From Stemphylium vesicarium (taxonomy: Eukaryota > Ascomycota > Dothideomycetes > Pleosporales > Pleosporaceae): DNA of 64,000 bases. How positions within the stretch are numbered: position 1 is the first letter of the stretch; the number at the start of each line of letters is the position of its first letter. The translations under genes and the position numbers were made by a program. Shown in pieces: positions 55,867 to 64,000 of this stretch. The DNA lies in NCBI GenBank assembly GCA_004380135.1, contig QXCR01000067.1, positions 62,001-126,000 on the forward strand. The letters are read 5' to 3'. The notes under the pieces were generated by a model that saw only the letters and a program-made list of their open reading frames with translations, ran no database searches and was not told the origin of the DNA.

Positions 55867-57553
55867 CTAAGACTCCCACTCCTTGAATGCCTTCTGCTTT
55901 TGCCTGCTGTTCCATTGAAGAGTTCTCGAGATACTGTCGATCCAGTCTGTCCTCCTCTTATTGAGGGGCAGTACACTTGGGAAAGGGAAGCGACTGGCGC
56001 TGATCGTAACGTAATCGCCAGGCTTCAGTTCGACTCTTTCTCTTCCATCAAAACTAGCCCAGGAGCTCGTTCGCGCATCGTACGGCACACCACAGCGCAG
56101 TACAATGGTATCGGGGAGAATGATTGGTCGGAAGGAGAGCGTGTGTGCGCATATGGCAGTTACGAGAACAACGGGGTTGTCGGGATGACAAAGGGAGCCG
56201 CCGGCCGCGAGATTATATGCGGTGGAGCCTGTCGGCGTGGAGACGCAGACACCATCGGCCTGAACCGTGGTAAAATGCTCGTCATCACCGAACAGTTCAA
56301 TGGAAGACATTGTGGGGTTCGGCCCTCGATCGACTACCACTTCATTTAGAATGTTGTGTGTTCCATCAGAGTAATGTGTATGGTGGTCGTCGCATTCCTC
56401 GCCAATGAGCTCCTCAACCAGATCGCGACCTTTGCCGTCGCGCTCCTGAGATCGCATCACTGTAGCTTCAAAGCGTAGACGCAGGCTGACCGTAATACCG
56501 TCTGCAAAGGCCGTCGAAAGTGATTGTGGGTATAGCTCGAAATCAAATTTTGTCAGGAAGCCAAGGGATCCCAGGGAAAATGCAATGGTCGGGGGGACGA
56601 TGCGTTGGAAAAGCCAGGATGCGTATAAAACTGTGCCGTCACCGCCTAGCTGCGCAGCTGTTAGCGCTGCAAATAAAAAAAAGATCGAGATGCCATACCG
56701 CCAGGACGATGTCGAAGGTTTGCGGCCTTTGAGCGCACATGTCATTTGTCCAAAACTTGAGACGTCCCTCGAATGCCTTTTCTTGTAGAAGGCCCGCGGC
56801 ATCGAATATATTGTTGTCTTTCAGCGTTTGCTCCACGTAGCTATGGTTGGTTAGTCGTGCTCGGGGTGTCGCAAAGCCAAACATACACCGTGTATCCCGG
56901 GTCCTTTCTCAGCAACCAATCGGTAATTTCGCGCGAGTTCTTGATCAGAGCCTCATCATGTGCCTTGCCCAGTATGAAAATGTTCTTTACGTGCAGCTTC
57001 AGCCTGATTTGTGATAGCTTCTTTGATAGCTCTCGTATGCCAAAAGCCATGTCTGATAGCTCCTTCTTGGTCAGCAGCCGCGAGTGTTGTGCCTGTTCGG
57101 TGCGCGCCGCCTGCGGGTCCTTGTCTACACGCCGTTCTTGTGCCAGGCCTTCATAGGACTGCGAGTGGTCCTTGACAGGCTTGCCATCGTGCTTTTCGAG
57201 GAGCGAGTGGACAATGCACGCTGTGGTGCGGCGGTCGTTGTCGGGACGCGACGTCATCTTGCCCGTGGGGTAGGGTGCGAGCGAGGCTTTGCGGCGATGT
57301 CCGTTGTAACCGCCTTCGAAGACAACCTGTCCCTAATTGTGAGTAAATGAGAAAGGAAAGGTAGCGGGGTACTTACCTCTAGCGCATCGTCATGGCTGTT
57401 CACGCTGGTGATGCTCTTGGAGTCTTGGTCGGCGAGCTCGCTCTCAATAAGGAAGTTAGTCTCGACGCATGGCTATGACGTTTGGTGGGCGCTAAATACC
57501 TCGATCGCGCCCTGGACACCCTGACTCAGCTGGTCGAAATAACTTGTCGGCAT
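55867..57553 (-). CDS. NAD kinase, 496 aa
   Basis: Phosphorylates NAD (or NADH) to NADP(H) using ATP; cytosolic by homology to yeast Utr1/Yef1. ATG at 57553 (MPTSYFDQLSQGVQGAIE). Four introns: 57443-57499, 57333-57376, 56841-56886, 56650-56698. Domain marks: DIVLALGGDGTVLYASWLFQ (GGDGT, completed across the last splice), FSLGSLGFLTKF, HNILNEVVVDRG (NE), VQADGVCVSTPTGSTAYNLAAGG, HTLSFRPIILPD. The N-terminal 230 residues hold a helical region with LTKKELSDMAFGIRELSKKL, as in fungal Utr1. The C-terminus is basic. No mitochondrial presequence is evident. Firm call. Confidence 0.95.
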
Positions 57554-57819
57554 GATTGCAGCGCGAGAATCGTAAAGCGATTGAGAAATAGAGAGGCACC
57601 GCCGGCGTTTTGTAGCCGTCTTCTGTAGCGTGTGCGTAACGTCGAGGTGCAAGAATAGACGCGCCGTCCCGGCCCACTTTCCGAGGGGCAGGCGATTCCC
57701 CGCTTAGTGCCAATCACGACCGCGAGGTGCCGATGAGATCAGCAACAAGCCTTCTTACTCACTCCACACCTGATTGACCATGCCTTTTTCCGACATAGTC
57801 GTCTTGCTTATCAAGACTG

Positions 57820-59213
57820 TTACAGCGGAACCTCTACCGACTCCAACACTTCTTCAATGACATCCTCGACGGTAACGCCTTCCAGCACAGCTTTGACCGC
57901 CTCCAAGGAGCTGCCCCACTGCATGCTGCGCTCGTTTTCCGGGGCGGTGATGACGATGCGATGTGGATATATCTTGCGGGCGGCCAGAGCAACCATGGAT
58001 GGGGAAATGTAGTCGAGGCCGTGAAGTGGGGCGAGTGCACTACCATTGTCAGCCTTATTCACTCCCAGTAGAGACTTACTCACTGCGCCAATGTCGTGAA
58101 ATGTCTCGTGGCCAATGCCGAGATTCCTCCTGCGACTGCTCGATGCAGCCTCATAAAAACGATGATGTTGTGGAGGTATGCGCGGACCTCCGAGCTAATC
58201 TTGACTTCTGATACGAGCCTTGTCAGGTTTGTGAGATCCTACCATCGTTAGTCATCGTCTGCTATAGTCGCGCATGCACCCACCTCGTGTGCGAAAAGTG
58301 TCTTCAGTGGTTTGTGCTTTCCAGGAACAAACTGAGGCGTACGCACCACTGAAGACGTCGATGCGCCGTCGTCAGAAACGTGCACCTTCTCTTGCATTTC
58401 CTCTAGATTCGGTAGTCCATCATCGATCCGATGTTTGTGCGAGATAAAAAACTGGTCATTCTGTAGACATGTCAGAGAACGTCCATGCAACCTTATCGCT
58501 ACTCACCAAATGCATCGTCAGCCTTGGAGTTTCTGAGGCGTTCAAAGCGATGAATAAGAACGGTTTTGGGGCTGCGTGTACGGCGGTCCTGGTGAAGTTC
58601 CGCTTTCCTCGCATCAACTAGTCATGATCAGCTGGAACAACAACCCGAAATTGACTGTCGCACCTCAAGGGCCTGTATCTGCACCTGCGAGCTTGCTCGA
58701 TTGAGGTTCCTAGCAATGACAATGTTCGCGATGTGTTGATTGTCCAGCGGACTGAACGGCCTGGGTGACCTGGAAGCGCGCCGATCAGGCATCCTGGGTG
58801 ATGCTGAAATGGACGAAAACTGCTCAACCGTCAGTCGACATAACGCCACCTCGAGTACAATCAACAGACCTCTCCCTTCTTCCTCTCATTTCTGTTGTCG
58901 AAATAGTCAACTCCCTCTTCTTGGACTAGGATACCATTTCCAAAGTCGTCAAGCGTAGTATTCTCATTGCATTCCAACACTGCCGAGGCAAGTCCGAACA
59001 CGTTGGACGCGATCTGTTGTCGTCATAAATCATTGGATCATGTATACATTTGGCACAACTCACCAGCTTCAATTCCTCTTGCACATCACGCGTGCTTTCC
59101 GCTTCAGTCTCGATGATGCAATGTTGATCCGCGAGCAAACAGATTAGGACAGCAAGCTCCAAATCGCTCAGCGACTGCACTTTCTCCGTGATGCGATCGC
59201 CAGAAGACTCCAT
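57820..59213 (-). CDS. MoxR/ChlI-like AAA+ protein lacking a P-loop, 366 aa, seven exons
   Basis: ATG at 59213 (MESSGDRITEKVQSL). Introns 59014-59063, 58804-58865, 58618-58663, 58461-58506, 58239-58283 and 58040-58083 give a whole frame. The middle and C-terminal parts follow the MoxR/magnesium-chelatase I layout: IQALELMRGKRNF, then APKPFLFIALNASE (compare EPFxVIATQNP), DQFFISH, then the lid domain VSEVKISSEVRAYLHNIIVF, HRAVAGGISALATRHF and GLDYISPSMVALAARKIYPHRIVI. A Walker A motif is not visible, so ATP hydrolysis is doubtful. It is probably a degenerate AAA+ or adaptor, with an unknown role in fungi. The family assignment is from pattern, not from a search. Confidence 0.7.
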
Positions 59214-59561
59214 CGTGAAGTGAGCAGAGAGACACCCTGCAGTGCTCGAGTAGTAAGCTTAAGAGTCAGCAGAGAAGTCCAGTGTTGGGCGTGATTGCGT
59301 ACGGTAGCTGTCTCGCAAGCGCGACTTCCAGGGTCGAAAGCAAGGGTCAGATCACGCCATCTCCAATTAGGTTTAGACCTGCCGACCACGAAGAGGGACG
59401 AAATGACAAAACTCCATGAAAATTCTGATCACATTTTTGCATCACTCCCAGCTCACATATGCGCATGAGCATCAGGTCGAGCTGAGCCTTTTCGCACTAT
59501 TCGAGTTGCTGGTTGTATATTACCTAAATCTAGTTCTTTCCATCGACACAGTTCATCAACT
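59214..59561. other. Intergenic, no further gene seen
   Basis: A 348-bp gap between the MoxR-like gene and tRNA-Arg. Nothing recognised. Confidence 0.5.
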
Positions 59562-59642
59562 GGCCTAATGGCCCAATGGCAAGGCGCTTGACTACGACTC
59601 GTTCGACATCAAGAGATTCCAGGTTCGACCCCTGGTTAGGTC
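59562..59642 (+). tRNA. tRNA-Arg (anticodon ACG), with a 10-nt intron
   Basis: The acceptor stem pairs GGCCTAA with TTAGGTC. A D-arm (GCCCAATGGCAAGGC), then an anticodon stem CTTGA/TCAAG, and a T-arm CCAGG-TTCGACC-CCTGG follow. The anticodon loop is 17 nt; removing 10 nt (59598-59607) after position 37 leaves CTACGAA, giving anticodon ACG at 59594-59596. T-rich sequence follows at once (TTCTTTTTT), a polymerase III terminator. The arginine assignment depends on the standard intron position between 37 and 38. Confidence 0.8.
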
Positions 59643-59643
59643 A

Positions 59644-59652
59644 TTCTTTTTT
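59644..59652 (+). terminator. RNA polymerase III terminator of the tRNA
   Basis: A T-run starting two bases after the mature 3' end of the tRNA; the usual Pol III stop. Confidence 0.7.
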
Positions 59653-59811
59653 GCGCTCATTTTGCATCCAACATTGTCCGCCATGGTTGTCGTGGTGGCA
59701 GCAGGCTTTGCACGAGACATAAGCCAGATCAACTCCAGCCCGGCACACTAGGGTTTTGCATCTGACTTTTTTTCTTCTCGAAAATTTTGCAAAGCGCTCG
59801 GCGAGTCTAAC

Positions 59812-61446
59812 TCATGTCTGGTTGGACCTATTCTCATCGCCGGGAGGGTTCGTCTTTGGCAGACCGACTAATCGAAGACTCTTATAAGCACTGGAAGGTG
59901 TAGCTTTGGTTGCGGCAGGCGAGCTCAAAGGCGGGAAAGCGTCATTTGACTCTTGTCCCCGATGCGACGAGTTACGCGCATGGACGACCGGCCGCAGTGC
60001 ATCCTCCGGTGTAGCACTCCTGTTGCTTTCGACCGTGAATCGTCCATCACCACTTCCCGATGTCTTTTTGCCGTCGGTGGCACGTCGCGATTTTCGTTTG
60101 GATGCAGCTTTGAGCTCCTTGAGTCGCTGCTCAACCTCCTTCACTTTTCGTTGCAGCTCGCGCTTCTTTGCTTGCGATTCTTGCCAGTCTGCAATAGCGA
60201 AATCGAGCGTGTTCTGCCAGACTGCGACAAGGCCATTGAGATGTTGGAGTTCGGCAGCCTAGCGGTCGTACAATGATGCCGTTGAGGGAATTTGTGGGTG
60301 TACGCTCGGAGGTTGAAGAGCTTTTCGGCTTCCCAAAGTCGACGCCCGTTCTTTGAGTAGCTGGTCGTATACTCTCTTCAGCTCGTCGTAGTCGGCCTGA
60401 AGCTCGACCTTTTCTGCCTGGAGAGCTTGGTTGTCGCCATGGACTTGGTCATAGCCTTCTTTAAACGCGCTGCCCTCCTCATCGCGTTCCTTGTACCTCT
60501 GCTCTAGCTCCATTTTGGACTGTTGGAGCAAGGTCTTCTCCTGAAGCAACTCCGCAAATCTGGCTTCCGTCTCTTCCTTTGCTGCGTATATCTTGTCGTA
60601 ACGCGAAGCCTTGTATTCGGCATAGGTCAGTCGACTGGCGAGCTTTGCCTTCTCATCGTTCAGGCGGCTTTCGACAAGTCTCTGTACGTTTTCGTAATAG
60701 CCCTTCTCGAGATCGCGGTATTTTTCCCTCAAGGCCTTCTCTTGTTGTTCAATGCCACTCTCAACTGCGGCCAGTCTAGAGGTAAGGTTCTTGACTTTGT
60801 CTTTCTCAGCACCTAGCTCAGTAGAAAGAACGGTCTCGGCAGCCTTGGCAGTTCTAATCGTGTCAGTCTTCTCTTGTAGGCGTTGCCGGAGAGTCTGAAG
60901 CTCCGTTGATTGTGTAGGCCCGCTCTCCCACAGTGTCTCCAACGACAAGAGTACCTTCTTCGCAAGATCGTCTCGTAGCGTATTCACTGCAAGATCTTGG
61001 GCTTCCAGTTCCTTCTGGTTCTTGACACTCTGAACCTTGATCCTAGAGAGTCTTTCTTCTTCGGCTTGAGATACAGCGTCATTCCTGGTAGCAGACAGGT
61101 CAGCACACTCTTGCTCCAGGCGGGAGATGAGCGACTTAGTTCCCAGCTGTACGACTTGCAGATGGCCTTTCTTTCCGGACACCTCGGTGAGTGTTTCTAG
61201 TAGGGCGGCGAGGTTGTTTCTGACGTCGCTTAGTTCCGCGCTGATGACTCCGTCCGTCGCGTCGTCAAGGTTGTGGAAGCCTTGCATGCAGTCGGTGAAG
61301 GCCTTTGATGGTGGGGTTCCCTGGCTAAAGCCACCATAGGGCTTTGCAGTGAGCAAAGATCCATTAACGAAAGTGCATCAGTGTAATACCTTAACAAAAG
61401 CGGAATCTCCGGCTGCAACACCGGCGCCTTCTTTCCGCTTATGCAT
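59812..61446 (-). CDS. Module copy B: long coiled-coil protein, 513 aa
   Basis: ATG at 61446 (MHKRKEGAGVAAGDSAFVK, first exon of 57 nt). Intron 61342-61389 leads to PYGGFSQGTPPSKAF. Most of the protein is a predicted coiled coil (repeated Leu/Glu/Lys heptads, with LRDDLAKKVLLSLETL and EEGSAFKEGYDQVHGD). The simple frame stops at TAG 60259-60261, but a 45-nt stop-ending intron (60259-60303, GTACAC...CGCTAG) joins LQPPS to AAELQHLNGLVAVWQNTLDF. The C-terminus is Lys/Ser-rich. Copy A (38297) shares LR-x-DLAK-x2-L-x2-L, FKEGYDQ-like and HLNGL-x3-WQN-x-L, with an intron at the same site. It lacks copy A's TFIIS-like front part. Function unknown. Confidence 0.75.
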
Positions 61447-61810
61447 CCTAACAAATCTGTTGCGCGGTTGATATTTAAGCCGTGCCCTTTACTTGGTAGT
61501 ATACTCGCCTCTGGGGTGTCGCGAGCTGTTAAGAGTGAGAGGTGTGGGCGTTAGTAATGTTCTCGATTAGGCAGTCGCATGACGTAGGCGCTTTGTCCTT
61601 TTCTTGAAAGACTACAAAGTCACCCTTCAAGCCCAGAACATTGTCGACTGTTCGTCTATTGGACAGGTCAGTGTTGACAAACAGCCCCGTGCGTAAGCCT
61701 GATTCACCTCTGCGGGCCTCTGACCGCACAAACAGAAACACCTCTCTCCGGGATCATCAAGCTCTTCTCGATCCCATTCTATCGCACGACATCTTCTTCC
61801 AGCATTGAAA
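61447..61810. promoter_or_regulatory. 364-bp bidirectional promoter of module copy B
   Basis: The gap between the two divergent genes of copy B. No clear motif shared with copy A was seen by eye. Confidence 0.5.
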
Positions 61811-62451
61811 ATGTCGCAGAGCCTAGAGTGCTCCACCGAAGATCTCAGCGGCCGTCTACACGCAACCGCAACCGCCTTCACACCGAACCCTGCCAAGGGC
61901 GCCCCAGTCCAAGCTATCGATGACGATGAAGAAAATTCCAGTCTATACGGTGACAGTCCGTCCGCTTCTACTGCCCAGGAAACGCCAGGTGAAGATGTCG
62001 TCGAGGTAAGTACTCCGTCAGTCCTTTCCGGCCAAGACTAACCCACCGCAAGATCCCCAACAACTGCACATTCTGCATCTCCCTCGACCGCCTGCTCTCC
62101 TGCCGAAAGCCTTTCGATCAAGAAACCTGCCCTCACTGCATAGAAATGCACCACCTTTTCGCCGACAAAGACAAAAAACACCAAGACGAGCTCACCGCGC
62201 TTTGCGCGAAGCTAGCGCAGCTAGAGAAAGAAACACCCGGGGAGAAGTTCGCCAGACTCTACGCTGACCGAAACGTGGGGATTGAAGCGCTAAAGAAAGC
62301 GGCCGAGAAGATGTACAAGGACGCAGAACTGGTGAAGGTGGAGATTAAAGAGAAAGAGGGCGCGCTAAGGATGTTGGAGATGGAGATCAAGAAGGTGCAA
62401 CCTGCTGCGGAGTTCACAATCAAAGAGGAGAAGAAGGGGAAGAGGAAATGA
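61811..62451 (+). CDS. Module copy B: small CxxC/HHL coiled-coil protein, 197 aa
   Basis: ATG at 61811 (MSQSLECSTEDLSGRLH). An acidic/Ser-rich N-terminal exon ends at 62005; a 47-nt intron (62006-62052) is followed by IPNNCTFCISLDRLLSCRKP. Cys spacing is C-x2-C-x8-C-x8-C-x2-C-x3-HHL, as in the gene at 37483 with one residue difference. Then a Lys/Glu coiled coil (CAKLAQLEKETPGEKFARL; MYKDAELVKVEIKEKEGAL) and the same kind of tail, EFTIKEEKKGKRK. It probably binds a metal through the Cys/His cluster and pairs through the coil. No signal peptide, so intracellular. No known family comes to mind. Confidence 0.8.
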
Positions 62452-62759
62452 AGGAATATGTTCGTGTCTCCAAGGTCTGCGGTCGTTGGCATTCATTCTT
62501 GAAGTGTCGCCATTAAGGTAGTGGCTAGTGCTGACGTGGGACGCGTTGGTGGGTGGCTGCACGTGATACAGCGTTTATGGTTTGGTGCGTGACGGTGAGT
62601 ACTTTTGATCAACCAATGCGGGAAGGAACCTTCTAGTCTCGCGTCCAAAAGATTCAAAACCGCATAGTAGTTCAGAAGTATGTCTCTCCTTCCCCAACCT
62701 TCTTGCTAATCGTAACCTCAACTTTAACACTGTTGCAAAAGGGCAGTCGCACCCCACAC
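62452..62759. other. Intergenic, no gene seen
   Basis: About 300 bp between the small Cys gene and the pseudogene. Nothing recognised. Confidence 0.5.
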
Positions 62760-62760
62760 C

Positions 62761-63815
62761 ATGGGCATAACAGAGTTTGCCTTCACTACAATATATTCTA
62801 CGTCCCCATACTCACTTTTAAGGACTGTGAAATGTGATTGAAACCTGTGAGGAGATCATACCCCTCGCACAGCTAGCCCAAGACTGTTACAACGACCATT
62901 GCAGACCCTTCAATGTCGCTATCGATGCAGCAGATTGGTATTTTCACAACGTCTGTCGAGCATAGGAACAGTTCATTGGTAGCCATAAGGGGATATGCAC
63001 CCGAACTGTCCCGACAACGCTGACGAATTTCCGTTTCACAGAGGAAAGTGCCGCGATCCCATAGAAAAGGCAATCTTCTTCCGCGTCTGCAACTCCTAAC
63101 GGCCACCATCCGTCCCGTCTTCCTCTTCCTCTTCGATGGCATCCACGCCCCAGCCCAACGCGATGCGACCCATCAAAAAAGAATAAGCGGGTCAGGACGC
63201 GAACTCCTCAAGGAAACTTTGCATGGTCTCGTCGTCTCTTGGCTCGATGCGCCTGCCGAAGCCGAGGCAGATTGTTGCAGGCTATGAGCGCTGGGTCTAT
63301 TCGACGCTGTCTGGTCGCAAGATTCCGATTGTCTTATGTTTGGCTGTATGTTCTGGATCCGCGAGGTTTGAACTGCGAGAGAGACCGGAAACGAGAGTCG
63401 GCACATCGGCGCCACCAAAAAGGATCACAAGAGAGTCAGAGTTGTGCGAGCAGAAAGTCTCTACATCGGGGCGTCTCGCCTTAGGCCAGCTGGCTGTGTG
63501 CTCTTCGCGATAATCGTCGGTGGGGACTACGACACGCGGGGTTTGGAGTTGCGGCGTGACAAAAGCGCTCAAGATCGTTCAGGCTGGTCTCGGGCATAGC
63601 TTATGCAGCAACAAGAGCCAGCAAGAGTGCGATGCCTAGAGTGTGGACTTGTTGCAAAAGTCCATTACAAAGGAGGTCATTAACGTCGTTGGTCCAGAGT
63701 CCTTCGCGTGTTTCGACAAATTCTATGAATATCACAAGCCGAACACACACTCGGACGAATGGCTGTACAGCCACAGCTGCGAGAACCATAGATACAATCG
63801 TGCTCCTAAAGATAG
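62761..63815 (+). pseudogene. Decayed GEN1/Yen1-type (XPG-family) nuclease
   Basis: A remnant of a Holliday-junction resolvase-like nuclease. The forward reading shows, in order: MGITEF (typical MGI start), EEIIPLAQLAQDCYNDHCR, FNVAIDAADWYFHN, DPIEKAIFFRVCN, RPVFLFLFDGIHAPAQR, LDAPAEAEADCCRL, DAVWSQDSDCLMFGCMFWI (the acidic XPG-I site), FAIIVGGDYDTRG, and a distant GLGHSLC and KPNTHSDEWL. These are the N, I and H2TH segments in the family order. The frame is broken by stops (after FHNVCRA, after VCNS, before ALGLFDAVW, after IREV and after QQECDA) and by at least one frameshift, so it cannot make the full protein. Some breaks are TGA where CGA would fit (C to T). Confidence 0.8.
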
Positions 63816-64000
63816 TGGTTAGCTCTGAATTTAAACCATAAAAAGCTAAACCTAGCCTACTAAATACCCTCTCCTAACGGAGTTGCCGGTTCGTCTTTAG
63901 TTCCTAACTGTCCTTCGTCTTTGGTCTAGGCGTCGTTGTCGACCTCTTCGACATCTTCCTGCTAGGACTTTTTACCCTTTCCAGGCTTCGGGGTTGTCTG
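63816..64000. other. Window end, no gene seen
   Basis: The last 185 bp hold no recognisable feature; CTAGG- and CTAAC-like short words recur, as in the gene-poor 50-52 kb part. Confidence 0.4.

Noticed and set aside
59812..60144. A separate small minus-strand gene
   Set aside because: It is the last exon of the copy-B coiled-coil gene, in the same frame, joined by a 45-nt intron.
1..64000. CRISPR arrays, bacterial operons, ribosome-binding sites and riboswitches
   Set aside because: The window is clearly fungal nuclear DNA with spliceosomal introns; no array of spaced direct repeats or bacterial signal is present.

Overview
The window is a stretch of nuclear chromosome from a filamentous ascomycete, most likely a Dothideomycete (Pleosporales-like; this placement is an inference). 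The signs are many short introns of about 44-80 nt with CTAAC-type branch points, a tRNA-Arg with a short intron, and fungal-specific genes: Vac8, a GtaA-type glutaminase, a Zn2Cys6 regulator, a hybrid histidine kinase and small secreted cysteine-rich proteins. Gene models below were spliced by eye. Wherever I give a protein length, the exon lengths sum to a whole number of codons.

0-20 kb. The left edge cuts a secreted type-B carboxylesterase. Then come an unknown 267-aa protein, a UPF0613 alpha/beta hydrolase and a putative GPI-anchored protein. A carotenoid-oxygenase gene, a Zn2Cys6 regulator and a divergently transcribed secreted SMP-30/gluconolactonase-like protein follow, and may be a small co-regulated group. 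After these are a two-TM small protein, a glutaminase and a Ser/Thr kinase.

20-37 kb is housekeeping: VAC8, RNA polymerase III subunit RPC4, a PAS/GAF hybrid histidine kinase, the small subunit of ribonucleotide reductase (RNR2) and a WDR44-like WD40 protein. RNR2 carries ACGCGT (MCB/MBF) boxes in its upstream region and also inside all three introns. The histidine kinase H-box appears to need a 3-nt exon.

37-41 kb and 59.8-62.5 kb hold two copies of the same unusual arrangement. In each, a small protein with a shared CxxC...C...CxxC-x3-HHL module and a coiled-coil tail is transcribed divergently from a long coiled-coil protein whose C-terminal part contains HLNGL...WQN. The intergenic gaps are 381 and 364 bp. 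Both long genes have an intron just before HLNGL. Copy A carries an in-frame TAA and an apparent frameshift; copy B can be spliced intact. I consider this paired, duplicated module the most novel item in the window.

41.8-47 kb has porphobilinogen deaminase (HEM3), a small protein with an internal repeat and a secreted amidohydrolase with a GC-AG intron. 47-52.6 kb is gene-poor accessory sequence: two small secreted (effector-like) proteins, tandem repeats, a broken NADPH-FMN reductase and a possible transposase relic. 52.6-59.6 kb returns to core genes: an MNN1-type mannosyltransferase, NAD kinase, a MoxR/ChlI-like protein without an obvious P-loop, and tRNA-Arg. The right end holds a decayed GEN1/Yen1-type (XPG-family) nuclease pseudogene.
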